DNA of 64,000 nt, taken from Nostoc sp. TCL240-02 (lineage in GTDB: Bacteria > Cyanobacteriota > Cyanobacteriia > Cyanobacteriales > Nostocaceae). Position 1 is the stretch's first letter. Every line of letters starts with the position of its first letter. Shown here in pieces: positions 43,675 through 53,800 of this stretch. A program made the position numbers and the translations under genes. The stretch covers positions 1,426,501 to 1,490,500 of the forward strand of contig NZ_CP040094.1 in assembly GCF_013343235.1 (NCBI RefSeq). Reading direction: 5' to 3'. The notes beneath the pieces were generated by a model. That model did not search any database. It saw nothing but the letters and a program-made list of their open reading frames with translations, and was not told the DNA's origin.

Positions 43675-44799
43675 ATGAATATACCTTTTAATAAGCCATT
43701 CGCTACATCTAAAGAAATAGACTATATTCAGCAAGCAATTATTAAGGGTCATCTTTCTGGAAACGGTGATTTTACCAAAAAAAACCATGCTTGGTTAGAA
43801 TCAAAAATTGGTTGCTGTAAGGCACTATTAACTCATTCCTGCACAGCAGCATTAGAGATGGCAGCTATCCTTGCAGATATCCAGCCAGGAGATGAAGTCA
43901 TTATGCCGTCCTATACTTTTGTATCTACTGCTAATGCCTTCGTTTTACGTGGTGGTGTTCCAGCATTTGTCGATATTCGTCCAGATACGCTGAATATTGA
44001 TGAATCTAAGATCGAGGCAGCAATCACTTCCAAAACAAAAGCGATAGTACCAGTACATTATGCTGGAGTGGGCTGTGAAATGGACGAGATTATGAAAATT
44101 GCCCAACATTACCAGTTATTAATTATTGAGGATGCAGCACAAGGGCTAGATGCAACTTACAAAGGGCGCTCGCTAGGAAGTATTGGACATTTGGCAGCTG
44201 TCAGCTTTCATGAAACGAAGAATCTGATTTGTGGTGAAGGAGGTGCTTTGTTAATTAACTATCCAGAATTAATTGAACGCAGTGAGATTGTCTGGGAAAA
44301 GGGTACTAACCGCAACCAGTTTTTCCGAGGACAGGTAGACAAATACACTTGGGTAGATATTGGTTCATCCTACTTACCTAGTGAGATTAGTGCAGCTTTT
44401 CTGTGGGCACAAATGGAAGCAGTAGAGACTATCACTCAGAAGAGAATGGATATCTGGCAGCAATACCATCAAGCTTTTGCCGATTTAGAAACTCAAGGTA
44501 AGGTGCGTCGTCCCATCATCCCTGTAGAGTGTCGGCATAATGCTCACATGTATTATTTACTCTTACCAAACCTCGAAAGCCGTAATACTTTGATTGAAAA
44601 ATTACAGAGTTTTGGTATAAAAACTGTCTTCCATTATGTTCCTTTACATAGTTCTCCAGCTGGCATCAAGTATGGTCGCACTCATGGCTCTCTGACTATC
44701 ACTAATTTATTTAGCGATCGCTTAGTCAGGCTACCACTATGGGTTGGATTAAATCAAGTTTCTACAATCATTGACATAGTTTATAAAATACTAAGTTAG
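43675..44799 (+). CDS. rffA: DegT/DnrJ/EryC1/StrS sugar aminotransferase, RffA (WecE)-like
   Basis: A 374-residue PLP enzyme. The N-terminus MNIPFNKPF-x-TSKEIDYI and the segment GHLSGNGDFTKK are typical of dTDP-4-amino-4,6-dideoxygalactose transaminases. The PLP-binding region has EDAAQGLDATYKGRSLGSIG, and the Schiff-base lysine lies in SFHETKNLICGEGG (about residue 181). It aminates a 4-keto-6-deoxy nucleotide sugar (C4 by analogy with RffA), supplying an amino sugar to the cluster. The dTDP-glucose pyrophosphorylase and dehydratase needed for the substrate are not in the window. Confidence 0.88.
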   Translation: MNIPFNKPFATSKEIDYIQQAIIKGHLSGNGDFTKKNHAWLESKIGCCKALLTHSCTAALEMAAILADIQPGDEVIMPSYTFVSTANAFVLRGGVPAFVDIRPDTLNIDESKIEAAITSKTKAIVPVHYAGVGCEMDEIMKIAQHYQLLIIEDAAQGLDATYKGRSLGSIGHLAAVSFHETKNLICGEGGALLINYPELIERSEIVWEKGTNRNQFFRGQVDKYTWVDIGSSYLPSEISAAFLWAQMEAVETITQKRMDIWQQYHQAFADLETQGKVRRPIIPVECRHNAHMYYLLLPNLESRNTLIEKLQSFGIKTVFHYVPLHSSPAGIKYGRTHGSLTITNLFSDRLVRLPLWVGLNQVSTIIDIVYKILS

Positions 44800-44849
44800 T
44801 ACAACTTAATTAGTTTGACATTGATAGTTAGTAAATATTTAGTTGAAAA

Positions 44850-45467
44850 ATGACAAGTTTAATTTATTTAAATCCAACATTTTATAACATAACGATGAGA
44901 CTCATCTATGGAAAAAGCTTCCACAACCGATACGAAAGTATCGCATCATTAATTCCAGAAAATTCAACAGTTCTTGAAGCTTGCTGTGGAGACTGCTACT
45001 TATACAAACACTATTTGTTGCCTAAAAATGTTAAATATACAGGACTTGATATTAACAGAAGCTTCATATCAAGTGCCAAAAAATCGCGCATTAATGTAAT
45101 ATATAATAACTTATTATCGAGTGATTATATTCCAGAGGCTGAATATATCATTATTCAAGCCAGCATGTACCATTTTCTTCCAAATGATGTAGATTTCATA
45201 TATCAGAAGCTATTTAAGGCAACTAAAAAAGAAATAATAATTGTAGAGCCTATTAAGAATTTTTCGACATCTTCAAACTGGATTATTAAGTTGATTAGTA
45301 GATATTTAGCTAATCCCGGAACGGGACATGCTACACAACGGTTTACCGCCACAACATTTGAAGAATTTTGCTATAGATATTCTGGAAACCTCAAAAATTT
45401 GTTTAAAATTGCAAATGGGAGAGAAATGTGTGCTGTTTTTCACAAGAGCATTGAAAAGACAAATTAG
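44850..45467 (+). CDS. Small class I SAM-dependent methyltransferase-like protein
   Basis: A 205-residue protein with a Rossmann-type core. Motif I reads VLEACCGDCYLY, departing from the usual E-x-G-x-G-x-G. Motif II is YTGLDINRSFISSAKK and a motif IV-like stretch is YIIIQASMYHF. The following strand (EIIIVEPIKNF) fits methyltransferases acting after ubiquinone/sugar-type substrates. A modest hydrophobic stretch at residues 135-150 could be a surface helix. It is last in the glycan cluster, 50 bases after the aminotransferase. N- or O-methylation of the amino sugar is inferred. Confidence 0.6.
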   Translation: MTSLIYLNPTFYNITMRLIYGKSFHNRYESIASLIPENSTVLEACCGDCYLYKHYLLPKNVKYTGLDINRSFISSAKKSRINVIYNNLLSSDYIPEAEYIIIQASMYHFLPNDVDFIYQKLFKATKKEIIIVEPIKNFSTSSNWIIKLISRYLANPGTGHATQRFTATTFEEFCYRYSGNLKNLFKIANGREMCAVFHKSIEKTN

Positions 45468-45814
45468 CGTAGGCATAGCCCGCCGCAGGCATCGCTCTTT
45501 TTTTGGGACACATAACAAAATCGCATTGCTCCCTATTGCTTCGTACCAGACAATCAATCCTCTTCTGACCAACAGATGCCAACACTGCGTAGGTTTTGCC
45601 TAAAAAATAAAAATGCGTAGGTTTGGTTAAAGAAGAAAACCCAATATTTTGCGGGGTTTGTTGGTTAACGCATTGCCTCAACCAACCTATGAAGATTCTT
45701 AACCGAATGGCAATAAGATGAGCCCAAAGTCTTGTGTTACCTAGTTATCAGTATCTAGAATCCACTGCTTTTTCTGGTCAATTAAGTTTGACGGTTATTT
45801 GATAGTTCTATTAC
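45468..45814. other. Convergent spacer with dispersed Nostoc-type repeats
   Basis: No gene is seen. Bases 45471-45497 (GCGTAGGCATAGCCCGCCGC and following) are a common GC-rich dispersed repeat. Bases 45590-45690 carry GTAGGTTTG and AACGCATTGCCTCAACCAACC-type segments, also repetitive. It separates the plus-strand glycan cluster from the minus-strand PepSY copy 2, so both ends are 3' ends. Confidence 0.5.
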
Positions 45815-46918
45815 CTAATTGTGGCGGACAGATTTTTCCTGGTAGCGATGTCGGTACATGACAAAGCCAGTGATAAATAAAATCAAGGGTGAAAAGCCAA
45901 CAAACACGTAGAGAATTTGGGTGGATAAACCACCAAATGTACCGTAGTGCAGGGGAGTAAAGGAATTAAGGATGCGATCACCTAATGACACCTTTAAAGA
46001 ACTACTCACTTGTAGAACCTTACCGCTGTATTGGTCAAGAGAAACATCGCTATAGTCTTCCTTTAGCTTAAAGCTAAACGCTAAAATTTCTTCTGGTTGA
46101 CCTGGGAAGTAAATTTTCGACAGTGATGCATCTGGTAAAGCAGCTTGAGCAGTTTTTAATTGGTCTGTAAGTCCTAGTGGAGACTTTCCCGCAATGGGAA
46201 CAGATACCAGATTGGGTTGTGGCTTGCTGAAGGTAATAGCATAGATTATGGGGTTAACGAACTCAGAGAAATTCCAGCAAAACCCCGTAAAAAATGTAAA
46301 TATTAGAAATACTACTGTAATAAAACCAGCAACTTTGTGAATATCAAAGTTAACTCGCTTGGGATGGCCATTCCACTTAATTTTGAAGCCGGAAATTAAC
46401 CTGCGCCAACCCGGCCAGAGGAAAATACCTGTAATGCTCAAGATGGCAATCAATAATCCAATAACGCCAACAAACTTAAGCCCAATGTCACCCCCTAAAA
46501 GGGCATAGTGTAGTGGATAGATAACGTCAAAAAACATCTTTTGGATTAAGCTTGGCTTCGAGTTGAGAATTGCTCCTGTATATGGGTTAATGTAGATTGG
46601 GAGCCAGTCAATTTCCTTTGTTTTCAGGATGACAGTCATCGACTCATTGGGCTTTGTGGGTAGGTAAAACCTCTGGAATTTTACACCTAGTTGATCGGCA
46701 TATATCTTTTTTACATTGTTTAACACAACCTCAACTGGTAGTTGTTTTCCTTGAGGTCTAATGATACCAGATTGGAGGTGCTGATCAAAGTTGTCAATTT
46801 CTGAGTGGAAGACCAATAAACTACCAGTCAAGCCGACAATAATTGCAATTAGTCCCACCGCTAAACCAATGTAGCGGTGCAGAGTAAATACGAAGTTACG
46901 TAGTTTTTTATAGTTCAT
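45815..46918 (-). CDS. PepSY-associated TM-helix protein (PiuB-like), copy 2
   Basis: A 367-residue paralogue of the protein encoded at 26808-27953, colinear throughout (FTLHRYIGLAVGL, LWPGWRRLISGFKIKWNGHPKRVNFDIHKVAG with only scattered changes, GDRILNSFTPLHYGTFGGLST near the C-terminus). The periplasmic loops are the most diverged parts. Its predicted role is inner-membrane reduction or release of iron from siderophores, paired with TonB receptor copy 2, whose gene ends about 290 bases upstream. Copy 2 has no MFS gene downstream. Confidence 0.85.
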   Translation of the reverse strand: MNYKKLRNFVFTLHRYIGLAVGLIAIIVGLTGSLLVFHSEIDNFDQHLQSGIIRPQGKQLPVEVVLNNVKKIYADQLGVKFQRFYLPTKPNESMTVILKTKEIDWLPIYINPYTGAILNSKPSLIQKMFFDVIYPLHYALLGGDIGLKFVGVIGLLIAILSITGIFLWPGWRRLISGFKIKWNGHPKRVNFDIHKVAGFITVVFLIFTFFTGFCWNFSEFVNPIIYAITFSKPQPNLVSVPIAGKSPLGLTDQLKTAQAALPDASLSKIYFPGQPEEILAFSFKLKEDYSDVSLDQYSGKVLQVSSSLKVSLGDRILNSFTPLHYGTFGGLSTQILYVFVGFSPLILFITGFVMYRHRYQEKSVRHN

Positions 46919-47074
46919 AACTAGACGCTTCTTTGCACAATTTCAGGTTTGATTTTTACCCCCCTCAATTCCTCCGATGTATTGCTAGGGTGTAAGTAAG
47001 TCGAGTTGCGAATCAAATAGACACAAAAGAACGGAAAATTATTTTTAAAATCCTTGATTTTCCGTTGTACCTAT

Positions 47075-47097
47075 ATCAATAATCTGACACTATTGAT
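47075..47097. promoter_or_regulatory. Dyad ATCAATA - 9 nt - TATTGAT between TonB copy 2 and PepSY copy 2
   Basis: Seven-base perfect arms about 160 bases before PepSY copy 2. It could be an operator, or a weak terminator behind the receptor gene. No equally clear dyad is present in the shorter spacer of copy 1. Confidence 0.3.
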
Positions 47098-47210
47098 AAT
47101 CAGCTTGATCAATTCAAAACTTTGCCCAATAAGGCTTGTATCCTAACAGGCAAGAATTTTAGGACTTGTGTATACACCGTAGCCTTTACAAGGAGAGGGA
47201 AAAGGCGGAG

Positions 47211-49862
47211 TCAAAAACTCACTGAAATTGTGCCCTGAAGTGTAAATGGTGCTTGGGGGAAAATTAGGTAGCCGTTTGTTTCAGAATAATTGACATTGAA
47301 AATGTTCTTAAAGTTGAGCGCCGCTCGCCAGTTATCACGTTTATAAGAGATAGAAGCATCGGTTCTGACATAGGAAGGAAGGGTATAGGGATCTGACTGA
47401 TTAGCAATGCGCGAGCCTACAAAAAACAACCCCGCACCAAACTGTAACCCTTGCAAATCACCGCGTTGAATTTCGTAGGTTGTCCACAGACTAGCGCCAT
47501 GATAGGGTGCATTTGCAAAACGCCGACCTATGTTTGTGGGATCAGTATCTTCGCTGACATAGGCATCATTTAAATAACCAGAAGCGATCACTTTCCAACC
47601 TGGTGAAATCAGTCCGGCAATATCCAGTTCAATACCTCGACTTTTAACCTCTCCAATCGGAATTGAATAATCTGGATTTTCCGGATCTACAGTAGCAATG
47701 TTGCTTTTGGTAATGTCATAGGCGGCTAGCGTTGCGGAAAGTCGTTTATCAAAAAGTTCAGCTTTAACACCTACCTCATACTGTGTACTGCGAGAAGGCT
47801 CTATGAACTCTTGGTTTACCTTCTGGGCATTGTTTGGTTCAAACGACTTACTGTAACTGGCATACAGCGAGATCGATTCTATCGGTTGATAAACAATCCC
47901 CACGCGCGGGGAAAAGGCTTCATCGTAAAAAACAGAATAAACGGCATCGTTGTTGATAAAGTCGTATCTACCACCTACAAGCAACTTCAGATTTGGCAGT
48001 AATGTCACTTGGTCTTGTAGATAAATTCCCTTCGTATTCTGGATCGAAGCTGGTCCAAAACTCTGTAAAGTAGTTGCAGGAAGTGAGTCATTAATCGGAT
48101 TAAAAATGTTTATTGAAGAAAACTCACCATCCCCCTCGAAGCCTGCGTTCCGACTAGTCTGCCGATTCAATTCAAACCCAAATAGCAGTTGATGAGCGAT
48201 GGAACCCGTTTTGAATTTACCAATCAAATCTGTTTGCAGGGTTAAACTATCGTTATAACTTACACCCCCAGCTAGCGCACGGTTCAAAGTTTGACCATCT
48301 TCTCCTACATCATCAAAAAAGTTAGCAAATTTACCATCTAAGTACTCAAATCGCCCAGTAAATCCACTCCTGAGTCGTAAATTATCGCTTAACTGTTGAT
48401 CTAGTGTTATATTGAAACGATGGACTTGAACAATTTGATAATCGTCAGAAGTACCCAAATTGCGATTTCTAGGCAAGTTAGAAAAGGCAGAGAAAGGCGA
48501 AAAGCCTCGGTCGAACCCAAGATTCGCATTCAGGTATTCATAGGCGAAGTTTAAGGTTGTCGCATCACTAATCTTGTAGGTGAAAGCTGGAGATATGAAG
48601 AAAATTTTATTATTAATAAAATCTCGGTAGCTGCGAGAATTCTCATTAGAAATATTCAACCGATACAACAATCGTTTGTCTCCAGTCAGTGGCCCTGAGA
48701 GATCGAGTGTAGGCTTGTAAAAATCGTAGCTACCGACGGTAAACTCTGCTGAATAGTAGGGTTCGTTCAAGGGTTGTTTTGTGATGTAATTTACTATACC
48801 CCCTGGCGAACCTTGTCCGTACAACACTGATGCTGGGCCTTTCAGCACTTCCACTCGGTCAATATTCGCACTATCAGTAAAGAAAGGCGCAGTTATAAAT
48901 CCATCTCTTAAAACAGAATTACTTACAAAACCGCGCAGGTTGACATCGCCAATGAGGTTGCCATAGCCTGATTGGATCGTTGCACCAGACACATTACGGA
49001 CTGCATCTGAAATCCGAGTGATTCCCTGATCCTTGATTACTTGTTGGGGAATCACCTGAATGGACTGAGGAATATCGCGCAGTGGGGTGTCGGTTCTGGT
49101 TCCAGTTGATGCTTCCGGTGCACTATATCCATCTTGTTCACCCGTCACTACCAGTTCAATCGGTTCATCACTCGCCGAGGAAGGTTGACTTGGCGGAGTT
49201 TTTATTTCTGGCTGATTTGCTTCCGGCTTTTGTGGTATTTGTGTTTGTTGTCCCTGCGATGTGGAAGAGACAGCACTAGCCACACTCAAAATCAAACCCT
49301 CGTCAGGACTGTCAAACAACTCTACAGTCGGTACACTCGCCTCACCAATCACTGTGACTCGGATAGTACTAGCATCGAAGTTTGCCACCGTTATCTCAGT
49401 AATACCTGCAACTGGCCGCTCCGAGCGAAATGTAAATGTATCACCTGAAGGTAAGCGTAGTTGTGCGTTGGGAATATCAGCGATAAAATTATTACCCGAA
49501 CTGCGATTCACCAGTTGTAATTTTTCACCAAGGGCAGTTTGTAAGATTACCTCCACACCCCGAGTGGTGGGATTAGCCTTAACTGCACTCACTGGTACAA
49601 TTTCCGTGGCACTCCCTTGGCTGAGTTGTGGTGGTTGTCGAAGTATCTCTGCACTCTTGCCAGGATGTACTAACTCACTTATTCGTTGAATCTCTCTGAT
49701 TGATTCCCCAGTAAATGGTTGATTGGAATTAGCATCTGTTGGAGTTGACTTGAGATGCTCTGATACACCTATCCCTACTTCTTCACTTCTAGCAGCAGTT
49801 GCGATCGATACAGTCAAAGAGCTTGTTAATAACAGGTAGGGAAGCAATTTTTTCAGTTTCAT
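47211..49862 (-). CDS. TonB-dependent siderophore receptor with N-terminal AMIN domain, copy 2
   Basis: An 883-residue receptor using the ATG at 49862, which matches the start of copy 1 (MKLKKLLPYLLL); a start six codons upstream is possible but adds a non-signal extension. Signal peptide, AMIN domain and linker are nearly identical to copy 1. The plug (DIPQSIQVIPQQVIKDQG, VEVLKGPASVLYGQGSPGG) and barrel differ at many positions, especially in the loops. The terminal residues FPQAPFTLQGTISVSF are typical. It lies divergent from the NRPS operon at 50874, the usual place for the receptor of the siderophore made by that operon. Confidence 0.92.
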   Translation of the reverse strand: MKLKKLLPYLLLTSSLTVSIATAARSEEVGIGVSEHLKSTPTDANSNQPFTGESIREIQRISELVHPGKSAEILRQPPQLSQGSATEIVPVSAVKANPTTRGVEVILQTALGEKLQLVNRSSGNNFIADIPNAQLRLPSGDTFTFRSERPVAGITEITVANFDASTIRVTVIGEASVPTVELFDSPDEGLILSVASAVSSTSQGQQTQIPQKPEANQPEIKTPPSQPSSASDEPIELVVTGEQDGYSAPEASTGTRTDTPLRDIPQSIQVIPQQVIKDQGITRISDAVRNVSGATIQSGYGNLIGDVNLRGFVSNSVLRDGFITAPFFTDSANIDRVEVLKGPASVLYGQGSPGGIVNYITKQPLNEPYYSAEFTVGSYDFYKPTLDLSGPLTGDKRLLYRLNISNENSRSYRDFINNKIFFISPAFTYKISDATTLNFAYEYLNANLGFDRGFSPFSAFSNLPRNRNLGTSDDYQIVQVHRFNITLDQQLSDNLRLRSGFTGRFEYLDGKFANFFDDVGEDGQTLNRALAGGVSYNDSLTLQTDLIGKFKTGSIAHQLLFGFELNRQTSRNAGFEGDGEFSSINIFNPINDSLPATTLQSFGPASIQNTKGIYLQDQVTLLPNLKLLVGGRYDFINNDAVYSVFYDEAFSPRVGIVYQPIESISLYASYSKSFEPNNAQKVNQEFIEPSRSTQYEVGVKAELFDKRLSATLAAYDITKSNIATVDPENPDYSIPIGEVKSRGIELDIAGLISPGWKVIASGYLNDAYVSEDTDPTNIGRRFANAPYHGASLWTTYEIQRGDLQGLQFGAGLFFVGSRIANQSDPYTLPSYVRTDASISYKRDNWRAALNFKNIFNVNYSETNGYLIFPQAPFTLQGTISVSF

Positions 49863-50040
49863 TCCAATCCAGATCCTCACAGTCTACTAGTCGTGTTAAA
49901 GCTTAATAGAAAAGTTTTTCATTTCAAATCTGAAATTAAACTATTTTAGCCATAAAGTAAAGTGAGAATATATTGCAAGATATTTGATAGTCTTTATCAA
50001 AGTTTTTCAATCTTATAAAGCTACAAGACAGTTAGTCTCT
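49132..50040. repeat. Long near-identical direct repeat, copy 2 (pairs with 30013-30920)
   Basis: It includes the 5' part of TonB copy 2 and about 170 bases of upstream DNA; identity to copy 1 stops abruptly at both sides. A repeat this close to identical, beside diverged homologous sequence, indicates recent gene conversion or recombination. Confidence 0.85.
49984..50000. promoter_or_regulatory. Dyad TTGATA-n5-TATCAA before TonB copy 2
   Basis: It is the counterpart of 30865-30881; here the arms extend to seven bases (TTTGATA/TATCAAA). It is a candidate regulator site about 120 bases before the receptor start. Confidence 0.4.
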
Positions 50041-50144
50041 GGATCAGATAAGCTTAAAAGGATACAAAGATGAGATAAGTGCTAAAAAATAAAATGTTGT
50101 CCTAATCAATATTTGGAAGACTTTAAAATATTTTTACCAGTTAA

Positions 50145-50181
50145 TTATTAGTATAATTTTATATAAAAATAATACTAATAA
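50145..50181. repeat. Hairpin TTATTAGTAT ... ATACTAATAA
   Basis: Ten-base perfect arms with an AT-rich interior that nearly continues the stem. It holds the position of the perfect hairpin 31019-31058 in the other copy, so a hairpin is kept although the sequence has changed. Confidence 0.55.
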
Positions 50182-50873
50182 TACATAGGCTTTCATCTGA
50201 ATGGAATGTAATAAATTGATCGCTCATAGCTCAATTGTGTTTAAACGCACTTAAATTAAAGAAAATAAGATGGATCAGGGCTGATGGGTTAGACTCCCTA
50301 TCAATTTGCCAACGACCAAGGCTAAATCAAGGTTTTGAAACCCACGGACGTTAGTAATGCCTCGTGCAAAAGAGGTTTATAACCGCTTTTTTAATGTTAA
50401 ATTGACACCTATCAGTAGTACCTTATCCCTGTGATGGTCTGTATTCTGCCCGATCAAGAATTGCTCTAACTTGCTGCGATCGCTGACAAAAAATCAGCTT
50501 CATCTACGGAAGACCAGGTTATAAAAAGCTAATGTGTTTACATTAATCAATAAGTATTACCTATCAATAGCTAGTTGCATAAAGCGATACTCTCCTCTAA
50601 AGTAAGCAGAGTACTTGAAAATTGCTCTCAATAAAAATCTTAAAACTTTATTGAGTCTAAATTTGCAATAGCGTCTAGTATTTCGCTAAAGACTCCCTTG
50701 TTTAGGCTCTCCTAAAAGAGGTAAAAAGTCTTAGCTAGTAGAAAGTCGGAATTGTGGGATGAAAACTTACCTGTGAAATGCGATCGATATTCGCGTTCTC
50801 ATTTTGGCAGGATAAAAGTTGAATGTATCGCAGCAGTATTTAAGCAAGAGTGCATCTAGTTCTGGAAAGTCAA

Positions 50874-53800
50874 ATGGCTATACAAATCAAGGACTTTAAA
50901 GAAATTGACCCTAACTTCACGGTTGTTGATCTTCTGCATCAAAGAAGCTTGACACAGCCGGATACAATTGCTTTCACCTTCCTTGAAGATGGAGAAACCC
51001 AAGAATCAACACTGACTTATCAACAACTGGTGAAGCGCTCTTGTGCGATCGCATCTCAACTCCAAGCTTTAAACTTAAATGGGGAACGAGCCTTATTACT
51101 CTATCCACCTGGACTAGATTACTTAACTGCTTTTTTTGGTTGTCTATACGCTGGAGTTGTTGCAGTTCCGGCTTATCCACCTCTCAATCAACGCAAAACA
51201 CCCAGAATAAGCGCTATTACTAAAGATGCACAACCTAGCATTGCTCTGACTACAACAGCGATGCTCCCGACATTACAATCCATATTTGCACAAGCAGCAA
51301 ACCTAGAAAATCTCCAGTGGTTGACTACAGATGATATAGCGCCAGATTTAGAAGACGCTTGGCAACAAACTCACATCAATGCAGATACCCTAGCTTTTCT
51401 GCAATATACATCCGGTTCTACAGGGACACCAAAGGGAGTCATGCTTAGTCACGGCAATTTGCTTCACAATGCCGCCATGACTTACCAAATTATGGAACAT
51501 TCTCCTAGTAGTAAATTTGTTTCTTGGCTACCTGTCTACCATGATATGGGATTGATTGGTGGCATTTTGCAACCTTTGTATGGTGGATTTCCTTGCATCT
51601 TGATGTCCCCAACAGCTTTTTTACAACGACCTTATCGTTGGTTACAGGCAATTTCCCACTACAGAGGTACAACTAGCGGTAGTCCCAACTTTGCTTATGA
51701 ATTGTGCATACAAAAGATTACCCCCGAACAAAAAGAAACCCTTGATTTAAGTAGTTGGAGTGTGGCGTTTAATGGTGCTGAACCCATTCGGCAGGATACT
51801 TTAGAACGGTTTGCAGAGGCTTTTGCAGAGTGTGGCTTTCGCCGGGAAGCATTTTACCCATGTTACGGGATGGCGGAAGCAACCCTGATGATTTCTGGTG
51901 GGATCAAGAAAGCTGTACCTCCTTGCATAACAGTTGTCAAATCGGCACTTTCCAGAAACCGGGTTGTTGAAGCAAATACTGATAGTGAAGATATTCAAAG
52001 TTTTGTCAGTTGTGGCCAAACTTTACCACAACAACAAATTGCGATCGCCAATCCAGAGACTCTTACCCCTTGTCAACCTGACGAAGTTGGAGAAATTTGG
52101 GTATCAGGCCCTAGTGTTGGGCAAGGTTATTGGCATCGGCAACAAGAGACAGAGCAAATATTTCATGCCTACCTCCAAGGCATAGGAGTTAGCACAACAT
52201 TAGGGCCATTTTTACGTACTGGTGACTTAGGCTTTTTGCACAATGGAGAACTCTTCATTACAGGTAGAGCCAAAGATTTAATTATCATCAGAGGTCGTAA
52301 TCTTTACCCACAAGACATCGAACTAACTACAGAACGCAGCCATTCATCATTGCGTTTAAGTAGCTGTGCAGCTTTTGCAGTTGAAGTTGCTCATGAAGAA
52401 CGGCTGGTAGTGGTGCAGGAATTGGAGTTTCGTGCCAAACCAAATTTTGAAGAAGTTACTGCTGCAATTCGTCAGGCCGTTGCAGAAGTACATGAGGTGC
52501 AAGTATACGCAGTAGTACTAATCAAACCAGGTAGTATTCCCAAAACTTCTAGCGGCAAAATTCAACGCCGTGCCACAAAAGCCAATTTTTTGGCAACCAA
52601 ACTGGAAGTTATCAGCCAGAGTATTTTGGATAGTGCAGATGACCTTGAGAAGAAGACGAATCTGAGCCGTGAAGCAATTATGGCAACAGCGCCAGAAACC
52701 CGCCTACCATTGCTGATATCTTACTTACAAAAACTAATTGCTCAGATATTAAAAATTGAAGTTTCCCAAGTGAAACCAGAACAACCACTAAATAGCTTAG
52801 GACTCGATTCCTTAATAGTTTTCGATTTAAAAAATCGAATTCAGGTAGATTTTTGGGTAGCAATATCCGTTGAAGATTTTTTCCAAGATGCTAGTGTCGT
52901 TCTGCTAGCAATGCAAATCCTTTCTCAATTAACAATTACAAAATCTTCAGAACCACTGCTACAGCCGATTTCTCGCAATCAAGAACTACCCCTGTGTCTG
53001 TCCCAAGAGCGCTTGTGGTTCCTTAACCAGTTAGAACCTAATAACCCCTTCTACAACGTTCCCATTGCAATACGTTTAACTGGGAAGCTTCATCAGGCGA
53101 CATTAGAACAAAGTCTTAACGAAGTCGTACAGCGTCACGAAGCCTTGCGAACTAGCTTTGTATCTGTCAAAGGGCGACCAGTTCAGGTGATTACCCCAAG
53201 TGTGAAGTTGACACTACCAGTTTTGGAATTACCAGAAGCAACTGTGGCTGAGGCTCTGTGCTTCGCCACAGAGTTCGCTCAAAAACCCTTTGATTTATCA
53301 CAGTCGCCACTGCTGCGAGTTCAACTTCTGTATTTGAAACCAGAGGAGCATATATTGCTCTTGACCATGCACCACATTATTGCAGATGGTTGGTCTATTG
53401 GTATTCTGATTCAAGAACTAGCAGAGATTTACCAAGCTATTTCTCATGACTTACCCTCTCTACTTCCTAAACTTCCCATCCAGTATGCAGATTTTGCTGA
53501 TTGGCAGAGAAAATGGCTACAAGGAGAGATTCTTCATACCCAACTTGATTACTGGAAACAGCAGTTATCCGGTAATCTATCAGTACTGCAATTAACTACA
53601 GATAGACCCCGACCAGCAATACAAACCTTCACTGGCAAAAAGCAATTTCTAGCATTTCCCAAAGCTCTAAGTGAGGCAGTAAAAGAATTAAATCAGCGAG
53701 AGGGTGTCACTCAGTTTATGACACTCATCGCAGTATTTAAGACGTTGTTGTACTGTTATACAAACCAACAAGAAATCTTAGTTGGTTCGCCTGTTGCAGG

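Larger units (their letters stand above)
49863..50873. other. 1-kb divergent control region between TonB copy 2 and the NRPS operon
   Basis: No gene is recognised. It contains the conserved dyad (49984-50000), the hairpin 50145-50181 and a diverged Fur-like segment (50548-50561). It also has sequence related to 31365-31450 around 50570-50680 (CTAGTTGC.TAAAG, CTCTCAATAAA, TTTGCAATAGC). Thus the whole divergent promoter region was part of the old duplication. Confidence 0.6.

Noticed and set aside
45306..45681. Open frames on both strands around the end of the methyltransferase gene
   Set aside because: They cover a dispersed GC-rich repeat and the 3' end of a recognised gene; no domain or ribosome site was seen.
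49134..49689. Plus-strand open frames inside TonB copy 2 (also 30015-30444 in copy 1)
   Set aside because: They appear in both copies only because the underlying DNA is duplicated; they lie antisense to a strong receptor gene and show no domain.
50336..50420. Possible small RNA or IS remnant (GTTAGTAATGCCTCGTGC segment)
   Set aside because: It looked familiar as a dispersed cyanobacterial segment, but I could find no hairpin, promoter or transposase piece to support a specific call.
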